From Amycolatopsis sp. 2-15 (lineage in GTDB: Bacteria; Actinomycetota; Actinomycetes; Mycobacteriales; Pseudonocardiaceae), in the NCBI RefSeq assembly GCF_030285625.1, contig NZ_CP127294.1:3172001-3236000 (forward strand): DNA of 64,000 nucleotides, in the 5' to 3' direction. Below, one piece after another: positions 1 through 11,648 of this stretch. A model generated the notes under the pieces. It saw only the letters and a program-made list of their open reading frames with translations. It ran no database searches and was not told the origin of the DNA. Position 1 is the first letter of the stretch. Each line of letters starts with the position of its first letter. Made by a program: the position numbers and the translations under genes.

Positions 1-2
1 GT

Positions 3-260
3 TTCGCGGCCGTCAGCTCCGGTGAGATCACCCTGCCCCAGCAGAAACGCTGGGAAGACGAAGATCTGGGCTACCAGCCCGGCCGCGTCGTCCGCGAGAA
101 GAAGCACAACGCGGACCCCATGTCGGTGGACCAGGCTCTCTACGAGATGGAGCTGGTCGGCCACGACTTCTACCTGTTCAACGACTCCGAGTCCGGGCGC
201 CCCAGCGTCGTGTACCGGCGGAAGGGTTTCGACTACGGCGTGATCCGGCTCGGCGGCTGA
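3..260 (+). CDS. hpf: Ribosome hibernation promoting factor, C-terminal part (truncated by window edge)
   Basis: Only the last ~85 residues are present; the frame runs in from the left edge. The tail contains the long-form HPF/RaiA C-terminal dimerisation domain pattern: MSVDQALYEMELVGHDFYLF, then a short acidic turn, then VVYRRKGFDYGVI. In long HPFs this domain mediates formation of 100S ribosome dimers in stationary phase, while the missing N-terminal domain binds the 30S subunit. The position just upstream of secA agrees with other actinobacteria (Rv3241c-secA1 in M. tuberculosis). A strong hairpin follows the stop codon, so the gene is probably transcribed separately from secA1. Confidence 0.9.
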   Translation, partial: FAAVSSGEITLPQQKRWEDEDLGYQPGRVVREKKHNADPMSVDQALYEMELVGHDFYLFNDSESGRPSVVYRRKGFDYGVIRLGG

Positions 261-300
261 GCCCGCCGAACCGGTGCGGCCGGGGAGCCGGCCGGCGCCA

Positions 301-336
301 CGGGTGGCCCGCACGCGAGCGCGTGCGGGCCACCCG
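301..336 (+). terminator. Hairpin terminator after hpf
   Basis: The arms 301-316 and 321-336 are perfectly complementary (16 bp) around a GAGC loop. No T-run follows, which is common for actinobacterial terminators. It lies 40 bases after the hpf stop and 180 bases before secA1. Confidence 0.75.
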
Positions 337-517
337 CGTGCCGGGAGTAGGGTTCGAAGGGGCCTCTCATGACCTTCTGCGAGCACGTGCGTGCGCGGAC
401 CACTGTGTGTTCCCTACGATGTGGTGAGACGGCGGCGCCGCACTACGAGTGCGCGCCGTGCCCACAAGCCCGGGACCGGCTCGGGTGCGATCATGATCAG
501 CTAGTGAGGTCGACCGG

Positions 518-3424
<2,907 letters not shown>

Positions 3425-3436
3425 CGCAGGTTTCCG

Positions 3437-3470
3437 GGGCGGGCCGCATTCGTGCGGCCCGCCCTTTTTT
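3437..3470 (+). terminator. Rho-independent terminator of secA1
   Basis: A perfect 12-bp stem (3437-3448 with 3453-3464) around a TTCG tetraloop is followed by six T residues. It begins 12 bases after the secA1 stop. This is a canonical intrinsic terminator. Confidence 0.93.
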
Positions 3471-3894
3471 GTGCGCTGCGCCCGGTGTGGCTGGCGGTGT
3501 CGCGTTCGGACAAAGTCGTCGGCATTGGCAGCCCGCCACGGCGCCCGACGCAAGTTTTTTCGTGTGGTGGGGCGCGCTGCGAAGTCACGGCGGCGATTGC
3601 GCGGGTGCGGGAAGCTCGCGTCGTGAGCGCTGCATTGCCGCGGGGGCCCGCACCGCTGTAGCGGACTTTTCGGGCGGGCCGCGAGTGAAGCGCGTTTCGC
3701 GTGCTGGGGCCGGTGTTCGCGTCGCGGTGGTGCGTCAGGCCGTGTTCGGCCGGCGCCGAGGCGATGGTCCGGGCGCCGGCTGCGCGTCCTGAGTACTGCG
3801 TGGGCCAGCGCGTCGCTGGTGCGGGTCTGTCTTCACGTGACGGGATCCGCGTTCGCACCTAACGTGGTCGGTGGTGCCGTCGAGGGGGAGAGCC
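3471..3894. other. Intergenic region between secA1 and the P450 gene
   Basis: About 420 bases without a convincing gene. Open frames here lack recognisable domains and usable ribosome binding sites. The last ~15 bases contain the GAGGGGGAG ribosome binding site of the downstream P450 gene. Confidence 0.6.
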
Positions 3895-5103
3895 GTGGCT
3901 GACCTGGAAGACTTCACGCGGATGTTCGCGCCGGAGTACAAGGCGGATCCGTACCCGCTGTACCGCAAGTGGCGCGAGGCCGAGCCCGTCGCCGAGATCG
4001 CGCCCGGATTCCTCGTGGTGAGCGCCCTGGCGGAGGCGACGGAAGTCGTGCGTGATCCCGCGTTCGGGCACCCGCAGCCGGAGGTCCTCGACCCGGCGAC
4101 CCGGCACCCGGACGACCTGGTCGACGCCGAGGGTCGCCCGGTGGTGTCGTTCCTCGGCCTCAACCCGCCGGACCACACGCGCCTGCGGCGGCTCGTGTCG
4201 AAGGCGTTCACGCCGCGGATGGTCGAGCGCCTGCGCCCGCGCGTCGAGGACATCACCGCGCGCCTGATTTCCGACCTGATCGACGCCGGTTCGGCCGACC
4301 TGATGACCGCGCTGGCCGCGCCGCTGCCGGTCGAGGTGATCAGCGAGATGCTCGGCGTGCCGATGGCCGACCGGTCGCGCTTCGCCGAGTGGTCGCATGC
4401 GCTGGCCCGCGCGCTCGACCCCTCCTTCCTCGTCGCCGACTCCGTGCTCGAAGAAGCGGGCGAGGCCGGCCGCGAGTTCAACGCCTACTTCCGCGAACTG
4501 GCCGCCGAACGCCGCCGCGACCCCGGCGAGGACCTCCTGTCGGACCTCGTGGCTGTCACTGACCAAGGCGACAAGCTCACCGAAGCCGAGCTGCTGGTCA
4601 CGCTCACCCTCCTGCTCGTCGCCGGCCACGAGACCACCACCAACCTCATCGGCAACGGCGTCCTCGCCCTCCTCGGCACCGACGCCGGCCTCCGCTCCCT
4701 GGGCGACGACGGCGCCCTCGCGCCCAACGCCGTCGAAGAAGTCCTGCGCCACGACTCCCCGGTGCAACTCACCAGCCGCGTCGCGCTGCAGCCCACGCGC
4801 GTCGGCACCACCGACGTCGCGCCCGGCGCCCAGGCCATCGTCCTCATCGGCGCCGCCAACCGCGACCCCGCCACCCACCCGGACCCGGACACCTTCGACC
4901 CCAGCCGCGAGCCCTCCCGTCATCTCGCCTTCGGCCAGGGCATCCACTTCTGCCTCGGCTCACCTCTGGCCCGCCTCGAAGGCCAGACCGCCTTGCGCGA
5001 ACTCGCCATCCGCACCCCCACCCTCCACCTGGCCGGCGCCCCGGCCTGGAACCCGACCATCACCATGCGCGGCCTGTCCCGACTCCCGGTGGCGCTCGGC
5101 TGA
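3895..5103 (+). CDS. Cytochrome P450
   Basis: Class I bacterial P450 of 402 residues, presumably a soluble monooxygenase needing ferredoxin and a reductase, neither of which is adjacent. The haem-binding loop FGQGIHFCLG carries the thiolate Cys at about residue 353. The I-helix oxygen-activation motif AGHETT is at 243-248, and the K-helix ExxR lies in EEVLRHDSP. The GTG start at 3895 is chosen because GAGGGGGAG sits just upstream; an earlier in-frame GTG at 3871 has no such site. The substrate cannot be told from sequence. The gene is monocistronic, between the secA1 terminator and an opposite-strand Rv3235-family gene. Confidence 0.93.
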   Translation: MADLEDFTRMFAPEYKADPYPLYRKWREAEPVAEIAPGFLVVSALAEATEVVRDPAFGHPQPEVLDPATRHPDDLVDAEGRPVVSFLGLNPPDHTRLRRLVSKAFTPRMVERLRPRVEDITARLISDLIDAGSADLMTALAAPLPVEVISEMLGVPMADRSRFAEWSHALARALDPSFLVADSVLEEAGEAGREFNAYFRELAAERRRDPGEDLLSDLVAVTDQGDKLTEAELLVTLTLLLVAGHETTTNLIGNGVLALLGTDAGLRSLGDDGALAPNAVEEVLRHDSPVQLTSRVALQPTRVGTTDVAPGAQAIVLIGAANRDPATHPDPDTFDPSREPSRHLAFGQGIHFCLGSPLARLEGQTALRELAIRTPTLHLAGAPAWNPTITMRGLSRLPVALG

Positions 5104-5159
5104 CGCCGTGACCCGCGAGTTGGGACAGCCGTCCCGTCACGCGGTCGGACGTGTGGACC

Positions 5160-5648
5160 TCAAGCCGCGGCGGTGCGCTGGTTGACCATCCGGAGCGGGC
5201 CCGTCCGGGGCGCCAGCAGGTGGAAGCGCGTGCAGACCCACCCGGTGCGGTTGCGTTCGAACCGGGCGGCCAGGGCGAGCACCCGAGGTCCGCTCTGGAT
5301 GGTCGTCGCGGCTTCCAAGGCGGCGTCTGTCGGGTGGCAGAGGTGGAGATTGCCGATGCGGTGGTGGGTGCTGGGAAGCCGCCCGTGGGCGATGAGGCGG
5401 GCGTAGAGCTGCGGTGCGACCAGCTGCTGGATCTGCGACGCCGCGCGCAGGCCGCTGAGAACTTCGAGGATGGAGTTGAGCCGTCCGGCCAGGTGTTTCT
5501 CACTGGGCGGGCCCAGGAGCCGGACTACGTTGTGGACGGCCGGTGGCAGGTCGCGGACCGGCGGCCGGTGGCGCGAGGCGTGCCGGAGCTGGCGGGGCCG
5601 GGCAGCGGGCTCGTTGCCCGCGAGCCCGCGGAGGCGGTGGCTCGTCAT
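5160..5648 (-). CDS. Rv3235-family protein
   Basis: Basic protein of 162 residues resembling the actinobacterial Rv3235 family, which is found near secA but has no established function. The conserved pattern is visible in the second half: a hydrophobic LNSILEVLSGLRAASQIQQL helix, an LHLCHPTDAALEAATTI segment, and the terminal ALAARFERNRTGWVCTRFHL strand pair. The start is ATG at 5648, because GGGGAGG lies directly upstream on the minus strand; an upstream in-frame ATG at 5699 lacks one. The family assignment is from memory of the conserved pattern and its secA neighbourhood. Confidence 0.72.
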   Translation of the reverse strand: MTSHRLRGLAGNEPAARPRQLRHASRHRPPVRDLPPAVHNVVRLLGPPSEKHLAGRLNSILEVLSGLRAASQIQQLVAPQLYARLIAHGRLPSTHHRIGNLHLCHPTDAALEAATTIQSGPRVLALAARFERNRTGWVCTRFHLLAPRTGPLRMVNQRTAAA

Positions 5649-5800
5649 GTGTTCCTCCCCTGAACCGCGGACGATCCGCTGCAGGTAGTGCGCGGGCAAA
5701 GCCGAAAAGGGGACCGTCGGCGCCTGATCCGGCGAAATCCGCGAATCAGCCCATTCCGATCTGCAAGTTGCGCTATATCCCGGATCGCTAGGGTGAGCGC

Positions 5801-6184
5801 GTGCTCAAAGGCTTGCTGGTCGACTACGCCGGCGTCCTCACCGACCCCGACGCCCACCTGCTCTACGACTACCTGCGCGCCATCCGCTCCGGCGGCACGC
5901 GCACCGGCCTGGTCTCCAACGCGCCCGGCGCCACGTCGGCCGTCCGGCACGAGCTGGCCGACTACTTCGACACGCTGGTCTTCTCCGGCGAGGTCGGCGT
6001 CGCAAAACCCGACCGCGAGATCTACCTCGTGGCCGCAGAACGCCTCGGCCTCGCCGCCGCCACCTGCGCGTTCGTGGACGACGCCGCCCGCAACGTCCGC
6101 GGCGCCGCGGAGGCGGGCATGGTCGCCATCCACCACGTCACGATGGCGGAGACTCTCGAAGAGCTGGCCGTTCTCTTCAGCTGA
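5801..6184 (+). CDS. HAD-like hydrolase, short form
   Basis: A 127-residue HAD-superfamily protein starting at GTG. Motif I appears as LLVDYAGVLT (nucleophile Asp8, but Ala rather than Asp two residues on), motif II as LVSNAP, motif III Lys in GVAKPDREIY, and motif IV as FVDDAARNVRGA. It lacks a cap domain, so it is roughly half the length of most phosphatases of the family. Replacement of the second motif I Asp makes phosphatase activity uncertain. The 3' end overlaps the convergent RNA methyltransferase gene by 8 bases. Confidence 0.8.
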   Translation: MLKGLLVDYAGVLTDPDAHLLYDYLRAIRSGGTRTGLVSNAPGATSAVRHELADYFDTLVFSGEVGVAKPDREIYLVAAERLGLAAATCAFVDDAARNVRGAAEAGMVAIHHVTMAETLEELAVLFS

Positions 6185-6938
6185 CCCGTCGCACCAGCTC
6201 GAACGACAGCACCGCGGCCGCCGCCGAGACGTTCAGCGACTCGACGTCGCCGGGCATCGGGATGGAGACCCATTCGGTCACCAGCTCGGCCACAGCCGCG
6301 CCCACGCCTTCCGTCTCTCCGCCCAGCACGAACGCCGCCCGCTGAGGCAGTGGAACGTCGAACACGGTCGACTTGCCCGACGCGCTCAGCGCGTACAGGC
6401 CATAACCGGCGTCCGTCAGCATCTCGGCCGCCTCACGCGCGCTGCCGCACCGCAGCACCGGCGCGCGGAACGCCACGCCGGCCGAAGCCTTGACCACCAT
6501 GGGGTCCAACGCGGCCACCCCCCGCCGCGGCACGATCACGCCTTCCAAGCCGGCGGCGGTGGCCGTGCGCAGGATCATGCCGACGTTCGCGGGCGTCGTG
6601 ATGCCGTCGAGCAGCAGGACCCGCGCGGGCGGGCGGCGGTCGTCCAGCGCGGCGGCGAGCGAGCGCATCCGCGGAGCGACGACGTCGGCCAGCACGCCCT
6701 GGTCCTGCTTGCCGTTGCCGGCCAGCACCTTCACGCGGTGGGCGCTCGCGCGCTGCACCGGCACCCCGGCGTCCCTCGCGGCGCGCTGGATCTCGGCGGC
6801 GGCCGGGCCGCGGGCGGTGTCGGCGAGGATGACCTTGTCCACCTGCAGACCGCCGTCGGCCAGCGCTTCGAGCACCGGCTTGCGCCCGTAGACGGTCAGG
6901 AACCGGTCTTTCGGAGAAACCTCCGCCTCATCACCCAC
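6177..6938 (-). CDS. TrmH/SpoU-family RNA methyltransferase
   Basis: Predicted SAM-dependent 2'-O-ribose methyltransferase with a SPOUT knot. It has an N-terminal substrate-binding domain (VYGRKPVLEAL) and the three SpoU motifs: NVGMILRTATAAG, FVLGGETEGV and IPMPGDVESLNVSAAAAV. The target RNA (tRNA or 23S rRNA) cannot be assigned. The GTG at 6938 is chosen because the upstream in-frame ATG at 6974 would overlap the start codon of the divergent acyltransferase gene. Neither start has a strong ribosome binding site, so translation may be leaderless. Confidence 0.88.
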   Translation of the reverse strand: MGDEAEVSPKDRFLTVYGRKPVLEALADGGLQVDKVILADTARGPAAAEIQRAARDAGVPVQRASAHRVKVLAGNGKQDQGVLADVVAPRMRSLAAALDDRRPPARVLLLDGITTPANVGMILRTATAAGLEGVIVPRRGVAALDPMVVKASAGVAFRAPVLRCGSAREAAEMLTDAGYGLYALSASGKSTVFDVPLPQRAAFVLGGETEGVGAAVAELVTEWVSIPMPGDVESLNVSAAAAVLSFELVRRVS

Positions 6939-6972
6939 GCCGGTCAGTCTCGCACTGTGTAAGGATCGGCCC

Positions 6973-8379
6973 ATGCCCGACCGCCTGTCCGCGCTCGACG
7001 CCTCGTTCCTGTACGTCGAGGACCACGCGACCCCGATGCACGTCGGCGGCGTGGCGATCTTCGAGCGCCCGCGCAGCGGGTTCGACTACGCGCACCTGCT
7101 CGACCTCGTCGGCTCGCGCCTGCCGTTCCTGCCGCGCTACCGCCAGCGCGTGCTCGACGTCCCCGGGCACCTCGCCCGGCCCGTGTGGGTGGACGACGTC
7201 GACTTCGACCTCAACTACCACGTCCGCCGCTCCGCCCTGCCCCAGCCGGGCACCGACGAGCAGCTGTTCGACCTGGTCGCGCGCCTGATGTCCCGGCGGC
7301 TGGCGCCCGAGCGGCCGCTGTGGGAGGCCTATTTCGTCGAGGGGCTCGCCGGCGACCGCGTGGCGCTGGTGACGAAGACGCACCAGTCCGTTGTGGACGG
7401 TATCGGCACCATCGACCTCGGCCAGCTCATCCTCGACGACGCCCCGGCCCCGCCCGAGCCGTACGAGGACACCTGGACGCCGCGGCGCGAGCCGAGCCGC
7501 GCGCAGCTGGTGTTCGACGCCGTGAGCGAGGCCGTGCAACGCCCCGGTGAGCTCGTGGAGAACGTCCGCTCCGCCACCAACGACGCCCTGACCTCGGTCG
7601 GCAAGGTCGCCGAGACGCTGGGCGACGTGGCGTCCACGCTGCGCACGGTCGTCAACCCGGCGCCGCAGGGCCCGCTCAACGTGCGTGTGTCCGGCGGTCG
7701 GCTGTTCTCCGTGGTGCGCACGCGGCTGGAGGACTACCGCAAGATCCGCGCAGAGCACGGCGGGACCGTCAACGACGTGATCCTCACCGCGATCACCGGC
7801 GCGCTGCGCGAGTGGCTCCTTTCGCGCGGGGTGAACCTGACGTCGACGGCCACCGTGCGCGCGCTGGTGCCCATGGCCGTGCGCGACGAGGAGACGGCCG
7901 AGTACTCGACGCCGGCGCTGGTCGGCAATCAGGTGGCGGCCTACCTCGTCGACCTGCCGGTGGGCGAGCCGAACCCCGTGCTGCGGCTGCAGCACGTCGG
8001 CCACGCGATGGCCGAGCACCTCGACTCCGGCCGCTCCGTCGCCGCGCGCGGGCTGCTGAAGGTGAGCGGCTTCGCCCCGGCGACGCTGCATTCGCTCGGC
8101 GCGCGGGCCGGCGGTTCGCTGTCGGGCCGGATTTTCAACCTCATGATCACCAACTCGCCGGGGCCGCAGGAACCGGTGTACGCGGGTGAGGCGAAACTGA
8201 TCGAGATGTTCCCCGTGATGCCGCTGATGCGCACCCAGGCGCTGGCGATCGGGGTCACCTCCTACCACGGCGGTGTCTACTTCGGACTCAACGGCGACCG
8301 CAAGGCCGCGTTCGACGTCGACCTGCTCGGCGGGATGATCGAAGAAGCGTTGGAAGAGCTGAAGGGTGCGCACTGGTGA
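6973..8379 (+). CDS. Wax ester synthase / diacylglycerol O-acyltransferase (WS/DGAT)
   Basis: A 468-residue bifunctional acyltransferase of the mycobacterial Tgs family, which makes triacylglycerol or wax esters from acyl-CoA at the membrane/lipid-body interface. The N-terminus LSALDASFLYVED and PMHVGG are characteristic. The catalytic HHxxxDG motif appears as HQSVVDG, with the first His of the pair kept in position (THQSVVDG). The conserved NDVILTAITGALR and PLWEAYFVEGL blocks are present. It overlaps the next gene by four bases (GTGA), so the two are probably co-translated. Acyl substrate preference is not readable. Confidence 0.92.
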   Translation: MPDRLSALDASFLYVEDHATPMHVGGVAIFERPRSGFDYAHLLDLVGSRLPFLPRYRQRVLDVPGHLARPVWVDDVDFDLNYHVRRSALPQPGTDEQLFDLVARLMSRRLAPERPLWEAYFVEGLAGDRVALVTKTHQSVVDGIGTIDLGQLILDDAPAPPEPYEDTWTPRREPSRAQLVFDAVSEAVQRPGELVENVRSATNDALTSVGKVAETLGDVASTLRTVVNPAPQGPLNVRVSGGRLFSVVRTRLEDYRKIRAEHGGTVNDVILTAITGALREWLLSRGVNLTSTATVRALVPMAVRDEETAEYSTPALVGNQVAAYLVDLPVGEPNPVLRLQHVGHAMAEHLDSGRSVAARGLLKVSGFAPATLHSLGARAGGSLSGRIFNLMITNSPGPQEPVYAGEAKLIEMFPVMPLMRTQALAIGVTSYHGGVYFGLNGDRKAAFDVDLLGGMIEEALEELKGAHW

Positions 8380-8867
8380 GGGTCTACATTCCGGCGACGA
8401 TCGCGATGCTCCGCGACCTCGAGTCGAACGGCGAGTTCCGGGCCCGCAGCGGCACGGCGTTCGCGCTGACGCCCGCGCTGCGGGAGGCGTATGTGAGTGG
8501 CTCCGACGAGGAGTTGGAGTATGCGGCGTTGTTGGATGCCGCTCGGGCGTCGCTGCGGTTGATCAACGCAGAGGAGAAGGGCGAGCCTCGGCGGGCTGTT
8601 GTTTCGGCGGATGTGGATAACGTGACGCTGCGTGCGGATCTCGATGCTGCTGTTGTGCGTCTCGACGGTCCGGTTGCGCTTTCGCAGATTGCTGCGATTC
8701 ATGTGGATTCCGCGGAGGCTGCCGATGCTGTTTCTGCGGCTGCCGGGGTGATCGACGCGGCCGACCTGGGCGACGAAGATGCGGAGTTTGTGTTGGGGGA
8801 TGCGGAGGATCATGAGTTGGCTTGGTATGCGCCGCAGGAGTTACCGTTCTTGCTGGAGCTGATGTAG
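8376..8867 (+). CDS. DUF6912-type hypothetical protein
   Basis: Acidic 163-residue protein beginning VRVYIPATIAMLRDL, a start typical of the DUF6912 family common in actinobacteria; its function is unknown. The C-terminal half is rich in Asp, Glu and Ala (DAADLGDEDAEFVL) and ends LPFLLELM. There is no signal peptide or membrane segment. It starts inside the stop codon of the WS/DGAT gene, so it is likely cotranscribed, but a shared role is only an inference. Many codons near its 3' end are less GC-rich at the third position than in its neighbours. Confidence 0.7.
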   Translation: MRVYIPATIAMLRDLESNGEFRARSGTAFALTPALREAYVSGSDEELEYAALLDAARASLRLINAEEKGEPRRAVVSADVDNVTLRADLDAAVVRLDGPVALSQIAAIHVDSAEAADAVSAAAGVIDAADLGDEDAEFVLGDAEDHELAWYAPQELPFLLELM

Positions 8868-9030
8868 GGGGCTTCGGGGCGCTTCTTGGGAGGCTCGGGG
8901 GCTTTGAAGAAGAAGAGAGTGTCCTCGCCGGACGGGCAGGTCTCCGAGATGGTGGGGGTGGGAGGGTATCTCGCGTTCGTGAGTGGCGGAGGGCCATCCA
9001 CTTGTGGGGTTGGGGAGTGGTCGCCGTTGT

Positions 9031-9801
9031 CTATTGTGGACGATTCTTTTCGCTGGGGTCGCGGGGGTCCGAGTGTGAATCCGGCGAGTGGCGGTTGAGG
9101 CCGTCGATCATCAGGCCCACCGTGAAGTCGAAGCGGTCGTGGTCCTTGCCGGCTGTGAGTTCGGTGGCGTGGCGGGTGGTGTGGGGGAACGTCTCGGCGG
9201 GTAGGGCGGTGAGGCGGCGGCGGAGTTCGTCGCGGTCGAGGACCCAGGCGGTGTCGGCGCGGGTGGAGCGTAGGTGGGCGATGGAGAGTTCCAGGCAGTA
9301 GGACGCGACGTAGAGCAGGAGTGCGTCGATGGCCCACGCGGCGGTCTGTGGGGCGACGCCGCCCGTGAGCAGGATGGCGAGCATGCCTTCGTGGACGCGT
9401 AGGGCTTGCAGGTCGGTGGGGACCATGGCGAACGCGGCGGCGGAGATGCCGGGGTACTTCAGGTATTGGTCGCGTAGCTGCTCGCAGACGTCGCGGATCT
9501 GGTCGCGCCACTCGTCGGCAGACGGGGAAGGCAGCGTGAGCTCGGAGCACAGGCGTCCGATGAGCAGCTCGCCGAGGTCGGCTTTGTTGACCACGTGGTT
9601 GTAGAGCGAGGCGGGTCCGGTGTCGAGGGCGTCGGCCAGGCGGCGCATGGTCAGGGCCTCGTAGCCCTCTTGGGCGATCACGTCGAGCGCCGTGTCGATG
9701 ACCTGTTCCACGATCGGGGTTTTGCGGCGGCGCCGGGGTCGGGTGTCGGCCTGGAAGGTCGGCGGCTGGTGGCGCGCCGCGCGTCGCTCTCGGGGGTTCA
9801 C
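9031..9801 (-). CDS. TetR-family transcriptional repressor
   Basis: A 256-residue regulator. After a basic N-terminal extension (PRRRRKTPIV), the HTH lies near residues 30-70: IAQEGYEALTMRRLADALD, then GPASLYNHVVNKADL. The C-terminal domain resembles the tetracycline-repressor C-terminal class (LRDQYLKYPGISAAAF, LLLYVASYCLELS). The GTG start at 9801 is the first one downstream of the shared operator region. It is divergent from an FAD monooxygenase, an arrangement typical of a repressor controlling the neighbouring oxygenase and itself. Confidence 0.9.
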   Translation of the reverse strand: MNPRERRAARHQPPTFQADTRPRRRRKTPIVEQVIDTALDVIAQEGYEALTMRRLADALDTGPASLYNHVVNKADLGELLIGRLCSELTLPSPSADEWRDQIRDVCEQLRDQYLKYPGISAAAFAMVPTDLQALRVHEGMLAILLTGGVAPQTAAWAIDALLLYVASYCLELSIAHLRSTRADTAWVLDRDELRRRLTALPAETFPHTTRHATELTAGKDHDRFDFTVGLMIDGLNRHSPDSHSDPRDPSEKNRPQ

Positions 9802-9818
9802 GGGGATCAGCCTAGTTT

Positions 9819-9857
9819 GACACGAACGACGTTCGTAAGTAGAACATTGTTCGTGTC
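9819..9857. promoter_or_regulatory. Operator cluster between TetR gene and FAD monooxygenase
   Basis: Two related near-palindromes lie side by side: ACGAAC-GAC-GTTCGT at 9822-9836 and GAAC-ATT-GTTC at 9842-9852. The outer arms GACACGAAC (9819-9827) and GTTCGTGTC (9849-9857) are also perfect inverted repeats. The spacing of the two centres is about 18 bases. The cluster occupies the whole space between the divergent start codons, as expected for TetR binding sites. Confidence 0.75.
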
Positions 9858-9867
9858 TGAGGAACGT

Positions 9868-11385
9868 GTGGACGTGACCGTGGTCGGTGCGGGGCCGGTG
9901 GGGCTCGTGCTGGCCGCCGAGCTGGCCTTGTCCGGAGCGAAAGTGCAGGTCCTCGAGCGGCTGACCGAGCCGGACGAGGCGGTGAAGGCCGGCGCGATCA
10001 ACGTGCCGACGGCCGAGGCGCTCGACCGTCGCGGGTTGCGGCCTGCGGCCGAGCAGGTGCAGCGGGCGGCGCTCGGGCAGGTGGGGTCGTTCGCGCGCCT
10101 GGTCGAGAAGCCTGACGGCCCGCGGTTCACCGGCCACTTCGCGGGCATGGTGCTCGACGCCGACCTCGTCGACTGGTCCGATCCCGACCTCGCGGCCCAC
10201 ACCGCCGTCGACGGCGCGCGGCTCGTGCCGCAGCGCGAGCTGGAGGCGCTGCTGGCCGAGCACGTCGCGCGGCTCGGCGTGCCGGTGCGGCGCAGTGTCG
10301 AGGTCACCTCGCTCGAGGACACCGGCGCCGGCGTGCTCGTCGGCACCACGGCCGGCCCGGTGCGCACGGCGTGGCTGGTCGGCTGCGACGGCGGGCACAG
10401 CGCCGTTCGCCGCCTCGCCGGCATCGACTTCCCCGGCACCGCCCCCGAGCTCACCGGCCGCCTGGCCGTCGCCGATATCGTCGACCCCGAGAAGCTCGCC
10501 GACGGCTGGGCGTGGTCGGCCGCGGGTGCCTACCGCTGCGGACCGCAGCCTGGCCGCGTGACCACCGTCGAGTTCGATGGCGGCCCCGTCGACCGTGCCG
10601 CGCCCGTCACGCTGGAGGAGGTGCAGGGCAGCCTGCGCCGCGTCTCCGGCACCGACGTCACCCTCACCGCCCTGCGCGGCACGGCCACGCGCTGGACCGA
10701 CAACTCCCGCCAGGCTGCCACCTACCGCTCCGGCCGCGTCTTCCTCGCCGGCGACGCCGCCCACGTTCATCCGCCCTTCGGCGGCCAGGGCCTCAACCTC
10801 GGCGTCGGCGACGCGATGAACCTGGGCTGGAAACTGGGCGCCGTCATTGCCGGTTGGGCCCCCGACGGCCTGCTCACCACCTACGACGCCGAACGCCGCC
10901 CCCTCGGCGCCTGGGTCCTCGACTGGACGCGCGCCCAGATCGGCGTCCTGCGCGGCGACCCCAAGTCGGCCGCGCTGCGCACCGTCGTCGCCGACCTGCT
11001 CGCCACCCCCGACGGCGCCACCCACGCCGTCAAGAAGATCTCCGGCGTCACCCAGCGCCTCGACCTCCCCGGCGACCACCCGCTCATCGGCCGCTACGCC
11101 CCGGACGTGCGGCTGTCCGACGGCTCCCGCCTCGCCGACCACACCCACTCCGGCGGGTTCGTCCTGCTCGACCGCACTCCCGACGGCGCGTTCTCGCGCC
11201 TCGCCGCCCCGTGGTCCACCCGCGTCACCACCGTCCCGGACGCCCCCGCCACCCCGACCGGTCTCCTGCTCCGCCCGGACGGCGTCGTCGCCTGGGCTAC
11301 GGACGTCCCCGACCCCGCCGGCCTCGCCCCGGTCCTGCACGACTGGGCCGGCGCGCCGTCACCCGACCATGCGCCGGTGGGCTGA
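9868..11385 (+). CDS. FAD-dependent aromatic-type monooxygenase
   Basis: A 505-residue flavoprotein of the p-hydroxybenzoate-hydroxylase/PheA class. It shows the dinucleotide motif VVGAGPVGL at the N-terminus, the DG motif CDGGHSAVRRLAG, and the second FAD motif GRVFLAGDAAHVHPPFGGQG. The C-terminus carries the thioredoxin-like tail of the family. The substrate is unknown; such enzymes hydroxylate phenols, tetracyclines, rifamycins and polyketides. The start is taken as GTG 9868, four bases after GAGGA; GTG 9853 and TTG 9847 are alternatives but lie within the operator. The last ~185 bases are duplicated downstream. Confidence 0.9.
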   Translation: MDVTVVGAGPVGLVLAAELALSGAKVQVLERLTEPDEAVKAGAINVPTAEALDRRGLRPAAEQVQRAALGQVGSFARLVEKPDGPRFTGHFAGMVLDADLVDWSDPDLAAHTAVDGARLVPQRELEALLAEHVARLGVPVRRSVEVTSLEDTGAGVLVGTTAGPVRTAWLVGCDGGHSAVRRLAGIDFPGTAPELTGRLAVADIVDPEKLADGWAWSAAGAYRCGPQPGRVTTVEFDGGPVDRAAPVTLEEVQGSLRRVSGTDVTLTALRGTATRWTDNSRQAATYRSGRVFLAGDAAHVHPPFGGQGLNLGVGDAMNLGWKLGAVIAGWAPDGLLTTYDAERRPLGAWVLDWTRAQIGVLRGDPKSAALRTVVADLLATPDGATHAVKKISGVTQRLDLPGDHPLIGRYAPDVRLSDGSRLADHTHSGGFVLLDRTPDGAFSRLAAPWSTRVTTVPDAPATPTGLLLRPDGVVAWATDVPDPAGLAPVLHDWAGAPSPDHAPVG

Positions 11386-11390
11386 GCTCC

Positions 11391-11648
11391 GGGGCATTGG
11401 TCGCTCGCCCGGCGACCTCGGCGATGGCCTCCGCCGCGTGGCGAGGCTCGTGGGCCGGCCGGTCCTTGACACGAGACCCCTGCGCGAACCAGTGCGGTCC
11501 CGCAACCGGCTGATCGACCGGCGGGCTTCGTACAGAGCCGGGAGGCTCGAACCTCGCCTACCGCGGCCGCCCACGCCAGCGGCGGGTTGCGATCCTGGGG
11601 AAGCAGTCGCGTGATTTCTTGCCCAGCCCGTCGGTCGCGCGCGTCGCG
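11391..11648. other. Non-coding spacer between the two copies of the monooxygenase 3' end
   Basis: These 258 bases separate the intact gene from its duplicated tail. No domain, promoter or repeat was recognised. On the minus strand around 11530-11560 there is a T-arm-like string (AGGTTCGAGCCT), but no complete tRNA can be folded. Confidence 0.5.

Noticed and set aside
8920..9060. Possible fourth copy of the DnaA-box repeat element
   Set aside because: A GGGAGGG and a TTGTGGAC occur, but the 11- and 14-base spacings and the AGAATGGA box are missing.
11530..11560. Possible tRNA on the minus strand (AGGTTCGAGCCT T-arm-like string)
   Set aside because: The T-stem has mismatches and no acceptor, D or anticodon arms can be folded around it; at most a degenerate remnant.
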